32,041 nt of DNA from Phycisphaerales bacterium. Its GTDB lineage: Bacteria; Planctomycetota; Phycisphaerae; Phycisphaerales; UBA1924. The stretch is from NCBI GenBank assembly GCA_028285065.1, contig JANQQG010000199.1:1-32041 (forward strand), read 5' to 3'. The notes below the pieces were generated by a model, which worked only from the letters and a program-made list of their open reading frames with translations, was not told where the DNA came from and made no database searches. The position numbers and the translations under genes were made by a program. This document shows positions 8,734 through 15,759 of this stretch, piece after piece; the stretch's first letter is position 1, and every line of letters starts with the position of its first letter.

Positions 8734-10662
8734 ATGTGCGCGATTGCCCACCACGCCAAGTGTGTCGTCGTATTGGTCGCCGCCCTCGCCTTCCCCGCCG
8801 CCGCCCAGGTCCAGGTCGGTGCCGGCGAGAACCTCGATGACACGTCGCTCAATGCGGGGCTGTTCATGGGACAGCCCTTCATTCTTGCACCGGGCACCGC
8901 GTTCGAGATCAACAACGCCGGAACGATCGGCAATCAGGTCGGCGCCTTCGACGTCGACTTCGCTGGCTCCACCGTCAACATCAACGACGGTGGTGCGTTC
9001 ATCGTCAACTCCGGCGGCGCCCGGGCCGAGGGGCTCATCCTCAACTTGCTCTCGGGCGCCTCGACTGACGGTCGCATCAACACGACCGACTGCGAACTCA
9101 ACATCCTCGGCGGCACCGCCGGCGCCCCAGGCGGGGTTTCCCACGCATTCGACCTGACGAACTGCGTGCTCGACATCCAGGCCGGGCGTGTCGGACGCGT
9201 CACCGGTTTCACGAACAACATGATCACGGTATCCGGCGGCACGGCCGAGCAGCTTCTCGGGCAAGACGCCACCATCGAGATCAGCGGCGGGATCGTCCGC
9301 AGCCTCGTCATCTCCAGGAGCACTCTCAATATCTCGGGCGGCTTCACAGAACGCGTGTCGCTCGGGTTCCAAACGCCGACCACCGTGACCGGTGGCGTCG
9401 TCGGGACCGAGCTCCATATCGCGCACACCGACATCATGACGCTCCACGCGACGGATCTGCGCCTCGACGGTGTCCCGATCGCGGATCTCGACGCCGGGCT
9501 CCCTCCCAACGCGACATTCACATGCACGCTCGCCGACGGAGCGGTGCAAATCATCGCCGAACACGTCGAGTCACACATCGTTCCGGACGCGATCACGATC
9601 GCCCCGATCAGCCTCGGGCCCATCGACACAGCGCCGATCGATCTCGCAGCCGGCATCGGGCCGCCCGGTCTCCGACCAGGCCAGATGCTCACGCTCAGCG
9701 GAACCGGCGAACTCCCGGACGCCTTCGGTGCCGCTCACGCCACGCTCGCGATCCACGCGGGTCAGGTCGGTGACTGGCTCCGTACCAGTTTCACCGACGT
9801 CACGATCGCGGGCGGCGTCATTGGTGACAACTTCCGAGCGCTCCCGGGAAGCAACGTGACCGTCAACGGCGGCGTCATCGGAAGCCAGTTTCAGGCCTTC
9901 CACTCGACCGTCGATCTCAACGCCGGGCATGTCGAGCAAGTCGTCGCCGGCCCGGGCGCCACCGTCAACATTGGTGCTGGCGCAACCACAGGTGCTTGTC
10001 ACGCTGGCAACGGCGGCACCTGCAATGTCGCGGGCGGTAGTCACGCCGAGGGAGGCACCTCGGCAGGCGGACTCCTCAACATCATGGACGGGACGTTCGG
10101 TCAGCCCGGCCAAGGGGGCCTACTCAGGGTCTGGGGCGGAAAGACAACGATCAGCGACGGGACGATTCACCTCCGGCTCGAGGCCATGTCTGGCGGCGCC
10201 ATCGACATCTCCGGCGGCACGATCGCCGGCGGGATCAACGCATGGGCGTCCAGCGCGATCAACCTCTTCGTCCAAGAGGCCAGCCTCGACAACGTGCCGA
10301 TGACGCTCACCCCGGGCGCCCCGACCATCATCGCGGACCGTTCCTCCGCTCCGCTGCGCGTCACGCTCGCCGATGGTTCGCCATTGGAGTTCACGCCGCG
10401 TGCGGCCCCCACGGTCGGCACTGATGAGGAGTTCATCTCACCCAGCGCGGTGCTGACGATCACCCTTGTCGAGACCTGCCCTTGCGATTGGAACACCGAC
10501 CTGTTCCTCAATGACACCGACTTCTTTGATTGGGTCAACGACTACTTTGCGCAGAGCGGGCCGCGGGAGGAGTCGGACTTCAACGAAGATGGATCCGAGA
10601 ACGCGCAGGACTTCTTCGACTTCGTCAACTGCTTCTTCACGCCGCCCGCCGTGTGCGAGTGA
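8734..10662 (+). CDS. Exported beta-solenoid-like repeat protein with C-terminal Cys-bracketed dockerin-like module
   Basis: Signal peptide ending AAAQ; repeats such as VTIAGGVIGDNFRALPGSNVTVNGGVIGSQF; C-terminus CPCDWNTDLFLNDTDFFDWVNDYF...CFFTPPAVCE; start ATG 8734 has an upstream purine-rich RBS. Confidence 0.85.
   Translation: MCAIAHHAKCVVVLVAALAFPAAAQVQVGAGENLDDTSLNAGLFMGQPFILAPGTAFEINNAGTIGNQVGAFDVDFAGSTVNINDGGAFIVNSGGARAEGLILNLLSGASTDGRINTTDCELNILGGTAGAPGGVSHAFDLTNCVLDIQAGRVGRVTGFTNNMITVSGGTAEQLLGQDATIEISGGIVRSLVISRSTLNISGGFTERVSLGFQTPTTVTGGVVGTELHIAHTDIMTLHATDLRLDGVPIADLDAGLPPNATFTCTLADGAVQIIAEHVESHIVPDAITIAPISLGPIDTAPIDLAAGIGPPGLRPGQMLTLSGTGELPDAFGAAHATLAIHAGQVGDWLRTSFTDVTIAGGVIGDNFRALPGSNVTVNGGVIGSQFQAFHSTVDLNAGHVEQVVAGPGATVNIGAGATTGACHAGNGGTCNVAGGSHAEGGTSAGGLLNIMDGTFGQPGQGGLLRVWGGKTTISDGTIHLRLEAMSGGAIDISGGTIAGGINAWASSAINLFVQEASLDNVPMTLTPGAPTIIADRSSAPLRVTLADGSPLEFTPRAAPTVGTDEEFISPSAVLTITLVETCPCDWNTDLFLNDTDFFDWVNDYFAQSGPREESDFNEDGSENAQDFFDFVNCFFTPPAVCE
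10477..10659 (+). other. 61-aa C-terminal double EF-hand (dockerin-like) module
   Basis: CPCDWNTD..LNDTD....SDFNEDGSENAQD...CFFTPPAVCE; aligns without gaps to those at 13970-14152 and 15763-15945. Confidence 0.75.
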
Positions 10663-10782
10663 CGAGCAGGGGGAGGATTGCCTTGATCGGTCGTGGTGGT
10701 AGGCTTGTGCCCCGGTCCCGCCATGCGCACCCGGCGCATCCTCGAGTCTCGGGCGTGGTTCCACGATCACACCCCCGGTAGC

Positions 10783-10818
10783 AAAAAGCGACGCACGGAC
10801 CAGAGGCCCGTGCGTCGC
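10783..10818 (-). terminator. Rho-independent terminator of the minus-strand operon
   Basis: GCGACGCACGG(10788-10798)/CCGTGCGTCGC(10808-10818), 11-bp perfect stem; T-tract TTTTT on minus strand (A-tract 10783-10787). Confidence 0.85.
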
Positions 10819-10860
10819 CGCAACGTCAAACAAATGGCACCCGCTCACGCGGGCGGTTGC

Positions 10861-11550
10861 TTACCCGTTCCGCCTGCGGCGTCCGCCGACGAGCGCGCCA
10901 CCGAACAGCAGCGATGCCACTGCGCCCGGGGCCGGCACGTTCGCCACGAGCCACTCGATCGACTCCTCGTGCGCCTCTTCCTCATCGCCGTTGTTGAAGG
11001 AGATCCAGAAGCTGCGCGAGTCGTCCAGCCCGCCGTTGTCGTCGACAAGGCGCATCTGTAGGGCGAAGATGCCGACGTCGTCACTGCCGAGGACGAAATC
11101 GAGGTGGGTGTCGAACGCACCACCGATGTTCTCGAAGACGAACCCGGCGACGTCGGACCCGTCGGAGGACGTGGTGACCGACGGGCCGAACTCGAGCTCG
11201 GCGTCCATGGTGTTCGTCGAGTCGACGAACTCGGTGCCGTTCCACTCGCGCAGACGCCCCTCGAGCACGAAGGAAAGGGCGACCCCATCGAGCCCGACGG
11301 CAGCGACGCCATCGGTGTAGAAGCCGGGGTCATCGATGCGCCCGCCGGGGCCCATCTCGACGCCGAAGACGCGCTCCGGCTCGGCGAAGATCTCGACGCC
11401 GCCGACCTCTTCGACGAGCCACGTGCTGAACGCGCCGCCGATGTTCTGCAAGCCGATGTCACCCTCGTGGGCGAGCGCCGGCGCGGCGCTGAGTCCGACG
11501 GCGCCAGCGGCACCAAGAAGCGAGAGTCCAGTGGTCTTGAAACGAATCAT
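10861..11550 (-). CDS. Exported protein with PEP-CTERM-like (VPAP-TM-RRRR) C-terminal sorting tail
   Basis: Signal peptide ...SAAPALA|HEGDIGLQ; C-terminus NVPAPGAVASLLFGGALVGGRRRRNG. Confidence 0.85.
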   Translation of the reverse strand: MIRFKTTGLSLLGAAGAVGLSAAPALAHEGDIGLQNIGGAFSTWLVEEVGGVEIFAEPERVFGVEMGPGGRIDDPGFYTDGVAAVGLDGVALSFVLEGRLREWNGTEFVDSTNTMDAELEFGPSVTTSSDGSDVAGFVFENIGGAFDTHLDFVLGSDDVGIFALQMRLVDDNGGLDDSRSFWISFNNGDEEEAHEESIEWLVANVPAPGAVASLLFGGALVGGRRRRNG

Positions 11551-11592
11551 CTCTTGAGTCCTTTCGCGGGCTCCGCCCGCGTGATGTCTGAG

Positions 11593-12426
11593 TCAGTTGC
11601 ACAAATCGTTCGCGAAAAACGCATTCACGAAATCAAAGAAATCCTGGTCGTTGGTGAACCCGTCGGCGTTGAAGTCCGCCGGGCCGGGTCCGAAGAAGGC
11701 GTTGACGAAGTCGAAGAAGTCCTGGTCGTTGGAGAATCCGTCCTCGTTGAAGTCCGCCGGGCAATCGTTCCCGGCGAGGTTGTCCTCGACCCACGCCGCC
11801 GCGTCGTCGAGCTGATCCGAGAGCCCCGCGCCGCCTTCGTCCTGGACGAAGATGATCCAGAACGGATCGGAACGGCTTGCGGCTGCCGGATCGACGAACA
11901 GCTCAAGCTCGAGCAGGTACAGCCCATCGGGCGCTGGTGCGTCCAGGCGGTACCCGGGATGCTCGTGCAGGCGACCATCGATCGGATCGGTCAGGCCGAT
12001 CGTCAACGACGGCCCGGCCGACGGATCGGCCGGATCCGAGGCCGGTGTGATCGCGTCGATCCCGTCCTGACGCACGGTCATGGTCACCGGCGCCAGCGTG
12101 TCGAAGTCCGATCCGTCCCAGACACGCAGGGCCGCGCGGATCGTGACACCGACGACGACGCTCTGCGGGAACTGATCCGGAAGGGAATCGAACCCGGGGT
12201 TGAAGGTAACGCCGGGGACGATGTCGCCCAGCTCGGTCCCGTTGGTGAAGACGCGCTTCGGGAACGTGAGCGCGCCGTCGGTGAACCCGCCGATGACGAG
12301 CGCCCCGTCTTCGGCGCGAGTGATGACGTCGACGGGATGGGTGCCGCCCTGTGCCAGCGCACTGGACGCAGGCGCGAGCAGCACCGCCAGGAGCGTGATC
12401 GAGCGCAGGTGCTTGCACATGCGCAT
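11593..12426 (-). CDS. Exported paralog of the 10861-11550 product, ending in two tandem EF-hand/dockerin-like repeats
   Basis: MRMCKHLRSITLLAVLLAPASSALAQ signal; RVF...NPGF...ALRVWDGSDFDTL...DPFWIIF...WVEDNL; tail CPADFNEDGFSNDQDFFDFVNAFFGPGPADFNADGFTNDQDFFDFVNAFFANDLCN. Confidence 0.85.
   Translation of the reverse strand: MRMCKHLRSITLLAVLLAPASSALAQGGTHPVDVITRAEDGALVIGGFTDGALTFPKRVFTNGTELGDIVPGVTFNPGFDSLPDQFPQSVVVGVTIRAALRVWDGSDFDTLAPVTMTVRQDGIDAITPASDPADPSAGPSLTIGLTDPIDGRLHEHPGYRLDAPAPDGLYLLELELFVDPAAASRSDPFWIIFVQDEGGAGLSDQLDDAAAWVEDNLAGNDCPADFNEDGFSNDQDFFDFVNAFFGPGPADFNADGFTNDQDFFDFVNAFFANDLCN
11623..11760 (-). repeat. Two-copy tandem repeat (78-bp period) encoding DFNxDGFxNDQDFFDFVNAFF
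   Basis: Copies at about 11623-11682 and 11701-11760 share long identical stretches (e.g. TCCTGGTCGTTGG, GTTGAAGTCCGCCGG). Confidence 0.85.
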
Positions 12427-12464
12427 GAGTGGGTCCTTTCTCTGAAACCCGGACGCAAGCGGAA

Positions 12465-13319
12465 TCATGGCGCAAAGTCCGGGATGAAACGGTTGGTTTC
12501 CTTGTCCGTGTAGACGTCCTCGAAAGTCAGCGTCTCTGCGTGCCCATCGAGGAACCCGTAGTTGGAGCGCGACCGGAACGAACGCGCCGGCCCGCCGTGG
12601 GCGTCGATCGCGCACTGACTGGCCGCGATCGCCGGGGCGCTCTCGGCGCCGAAGATCCCCCACTGCTCGACATGGACGTGATCACTCGTTGCGAACTGCT
12701 CGGAGGCCGAGTCGTTGCCCTCCGTGATCATCAAGAAGTGCACGGTCGTGCTCGGATTGGGCACGGCCGCCATCTTCATCCATGGACCCAGGAACCGGGA
12801 CGAGTCGTCCGGGTCCCGCACGTTCGGCCTTGCGAACCGCGTGAGCGCGTTGTTGAGCCCGTAGCTCGTCCACCGCGCGATGTTCGACGGCGGTGGTCCG
12901 CCCGACGCCAACGCCTCGATCAACTCATCCAGCGTGGCGCCGTCGCTCTGCCCACCGAGTGAACGAGGCCAGAACGGGCTGTCGTCCACCGGCGAACGCA
13001 GCACCAACTCGTTTCCGTAGTACTCGCCGAGCGTGATCGGCCATGCTCGATCGGGACTGGCAAGGCCGCCATGGCCCAACCCGGCGTCGATGAAGAACTC
13101 ATCGTGGTCGTCGAGGTAGAGGGTGTGAGCGATCTCGAGCTGGCGGATCTGGCTCAGGCACAGCGCCGTGCGCGCAGCCTGACGCGCCTTGCCGAGCGAC
13201 GGCAAGAGCAACGACACAAGCAACGCGATGATCGCGATCACGACCAACAGCTCGATCAGCGTGAAACCACGCAGAGCCGAGACGCCGGGCGTGCCACGAG
13301 CGCATGGATGTGCGCGCAT
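12465..13319 (-). CDS. Type II pseudopilin-like protein (prepilin-type N-terminal cleavage/methylation domain)
   Basis: [35 protein letters not shown]-terminal [14 protein letters not shown] motif typical of planctomycete pseudopilin-like proteins. Confidence 0.92.
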   Translation of the reverse strand: MRAHPCARGTPGVSALRGFTLIELLVVIAIIALLVSLLLPSLGKARQAARTALCLSQIRQLEIAHTLYLDDHDEFFIDAGLGHGGLASPDRAWPITLGEYYGNELVLRSPVDDSPFWPRSLGGQSDGATLDELIEALASGGPPPSNIARWTSYGLNNALTRFARPNVRDPDDSSRFLGPWMKMAAVPNPSTTVHFLMITEGNDSASEQFATSDHVHVEQWGIFGAESAPAIAASQCAIDAHGGPARSFRSRSNYGFLDGHAETLTFEDVYTDKETNRFIPDFAP

Positions 13320-13420
13320 GGGCAGGCTCCCGTTCGGAGCCGGTCAGCGCAAGCGCAGCCGAGGCACGGACGCGGACCGGTCAGGATGTGAGTTGGGTAC
13401 GGAAAGAACCGAACGCGGGC

Positions 13421-13894
13421 TCAGGCCCGGATCGGCGGCCCGCGCGGGGCGCTCTCACGCGGTGGGGCACACGAGACGTGCACCCGCGGCTCGGCCAGCA
13501 CGACCACGACGCCATCGGAGGCGTCCGTGACCGCAGGGGGAGCGAGCGTGGTCAGCGCGAACGAGACACGAGCCGCGGCGAGCAACTCGCACAACGGGCA
13601 GTCGTGATCGTGATCATGATCCTGGTCGTCGCCGCTCTCGTCGGAAGCTGGCGTAGCCGGGGCGTGCCCATGCGGGCAGCAGGAGTGGCATGAGGGCTGG
13701 TGCCCATCAGCGGACGCCACGCCCACGGGCCCGTGGTCGTGGACCATCCCGTGGATCGGCGGCAGGAAGCCGAACGCAACCACTCCGAGCACGAGCAGCC
13801 ATGCGGCCGCACGGTGAGTGAGCGGAAGTGGGTCGGAAGTCCTACCCGAGATGGGGCGGAGCTTGAGCACGTGGCTGAACTGTACGCAGCTCAT
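13421..13894 (-). CDS. His-rich membrane/exported protein with CPLC motif (DUF2946-like)
   Basis: Hydrophobic segment AAAWLLVLGVVAFGFLPPIHGMVHDHG; SCHSCCPHGHAPATP...DDQDHDHDHDCPLCELLAAA; ATG at 13894 (ORF track starts at TTG 13909). Confidence 0.65.
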   Translation of the reverse strand: MSCVQFSHVLKLRPISGRTSDPLPLTHRAAAWLLVLGVVAFGFLPPIHGMVHDHGPVGVASADGHQPSCHSCCPHGHAPATPASDESGDDQDHDHDHDCPLCELLAAARVSFALTTLAPPAVTDASDGVVVVLAEPRVHVSCAPPRESAPRGPPIRA

Positions 13895-13966
13895 CGGGCC
13901 GGAGTTCAAGGCAGTGCCTGGGCAGAGAGTCGTGGCAACAAGGGCGATTCTGGAGAACTGGGGGCT

Positions 13967-15733
13967 CTATTGGCATTCAACAGGCGGGTTGAAGTAGCAG
14001 TTGACGAAGTCGAAGAAGTCCTGGGCGTTCTGGGAGCCGTCGGCGTTGAAGTCTGACCCTCCGCGCGGCCCGCTCTGCCCGAAGTAGTCGTTGATCCAGT
14101 CGAAGAAGTCCGTCGCGTTGAGGAACGAGTCGTTGTTCCAGTCGCAGGCACAGGGCGCGAGCGGATCGACCACCGCGAGTGTCAGTGTCGCGTCGACGTC
14201 GACGAAATCGGTGGTGAAGGCCTCGTCCGGATTGAGGAGCAACTGGAACGGCGTGCCGTCGAGAAGCGTGCCGGACAGTGTCTGCCCGTCGCGCTCGCCC
14301 ACGACGTACGGCTCTCCGGCGACAAGCCCGGTGATCGGCGTGCCGTCCAGGGAGAAGCCGCTGCCGACGATCTCAAGCTCGGCGAGTCTGTCCACGCCGA
14401 ACCGCGCGACCTGCCCGCCCGAGAGCACCGTCCTGGAGGAGAAGCGGAGGTCGAGAAACCCGATGTCCCCTCCCATGACGTCGGCCGCGCCTGGCCCACC
14501 AACGAGGAGCGTGTCGAACGCCCCGCCCGAGATCGATGCGGGAACTGACACCGACGCGCTGTAGATCTGACCTCCCGAGATGCTCACGCCGCCACTCATC
14601 TGGAAGGCAGTGACCTGAGACACCTCGCCGCCCGTCATCGTCAGGTACGCGCCGTCGACGAGACTGACGCTCGACGCGAGGCCCCCGGCGACGTTGATCT
14701 GGCTGTAACGCCCTCGGATGCTCCCCGCCGAGCCGCCGGTCAGCGTCAGGGTGCCCGCGGTGCTCCGGAACGCCTGGCCGAGCGTCCCGCCGGACATCGA
14801 GACGTCGGATCTGACGGCGTTCGAGAACTCGCCAACGCTGCCTCCCTCGAAGTTCAACGTTGCGCCGAGTGAGACAAATCCGTTCGGGACCGTCGCGTCG
14901 CCGGTGAGTGTCAGGGATTGACCGGGCGAGAGGCTGCCCGGCCCCATCCCTGTCGAGAGCGTGACTGGCGTGAGCTCGGCCGGTGGCGGAGCAGCCTCGA
15001 CGAGGAGGACCGTGCCGTCAAGCTCGGCCGAAGTACTCGGATCGACCACCAGGACATCCCCGCCCTCAAGGACACAGGAGAAGACGCTCGTCCCTGGGTT
15101 GCTGTCCAGAGTCGAGATGGGGACGCCATCAAGTCGGAAGTCGGTCCCGCGGATGGTCAGTTCGCCCTCGTTGGCCAGGCTCGTGATCCGGCCTCCGGCA
15201 AGCTCCACAACCGCCGGTTCGAGGACCTCCAGGATGGCAATCTCACCCGCCGAGATGCCGGCCGTTCCCTCCCACACCTGGACCTCATGCGTGGTCCCGC
15301 CCGTGACCGTCAGTGTTCCAGGCGAACCACGCGTTGCATGCGAGATCACCCTGTGCATGCTCCCGCCTGAGATCGACAGCACCCCGCTCGATCCGATCGT
15401 CCCGAGCACCCCACCGAGGATGTTGACCTCGCTGCCGGGAAATCCCTGGAACCACCACCCCACGCTGCCGGCGTAGATGTTCACCTCGATGTTCGTCTCC
15501 GAGCCGTTCGACGAGCCGGCCACGAAGTTCTGGGCAATCGCCCCCCCCTCCCATAGGTTCAGCTGTGTGTCGCCACCGATGGGACCCGCGATCGACGCCA
15601 CATCCTGCGGCACGTTGATCACCGTCGTGAAACCCGACGGATCCGACTGCGCAAGTGCAGCGCTCGCCGAGAGGCTCGCGCCGGCACAAAGTGCAAGGAC
15701 ACGGACGCGACGACCCACAGAGCGTGCATGCAT
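13967..15733 (-). CDS. Exported beta-solenoid-like repeat protein with C-terminal dockerin-like module
   Basis: Signal then AQSDPSGFTTVINVP; ISGGxxG repeats; C-terminus CACDWNNDSFLNATDFFDWINDYF...CYFNPPVECQ; RBS AAGGAGG 6 nt before ATG 15733. Confidence 0.85.
   Translation of the reverse strand: MHARSVGRRVRVLALCAGASLSASAALAQSDPSGFTTVINVPQDVASIAGPIGGDTQLNLWEGGAIAQNFVAGSSNGSETNIEVNIYAGSVGWWFQGFPGSEVNILGGVLGTIGSSGVLSISGGSMHRVISHATRGSPGTLTVTGGTTHEVQVWEGTAGISAGEIAILEVLEPAVVELAGGRITSLANEGELTIRGTDFRLDGVPISTLDSNPGTSVFSCVLEGGDVLVVDPSTSAELDGTVLLVEAAPPPAELTPVTLSTGMGPGSLSPGQSLTLTGDATVPNGFVSLGATLNFEGGSVGEFSNAVRSDVSMSGGTLGQAFRSTAGTLTLTGGSAGSIRGRYSQINVAGGLASSVSLVDGAYLTMTGGEVSQVTAFQMSGGVSISGGQIYSASVSVPASISGGAFDTLLVGGPGAADVMGGDIGFLDLRFSSRTVLSGGQVARFGVDRLAELEIVGSGFSLDGTPITGLVAGEPYVVGERDGQTLSGTLLDGTPFQLLLNPDEAFTTDFVDVDATLTLAVVDPLAPCACDWNNDSFLNATDFFDWINDYFGQSGPRGGSDFNADGSQNAQDFFDFVNCYFNPPVECQ
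13970..14152 (-). other. 61-aa C-terminal double EF-hand (dockerin-like) module
   Basis: Gap-free alignment with 10477-10659 and 15763-15945; four conserved Cys. Confidence 0.75.
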
Positions 15734-15759
15734 GACGAGCCTCCTTGGGTCCGTTCGTC

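Noticed and set aside
8101-9564. 487-aa minus-strand ORF
   Set aside because: Spans the opposite strand of two supported genes (Xaa-Pro aminopeptidase and the beta-solenoid gene); composition artefact
11104-12513. 469-aa plus-strand ORF
   Set aside because: Antisense to the two paralogous exported proteins, which have signal peptides and recognisable tails
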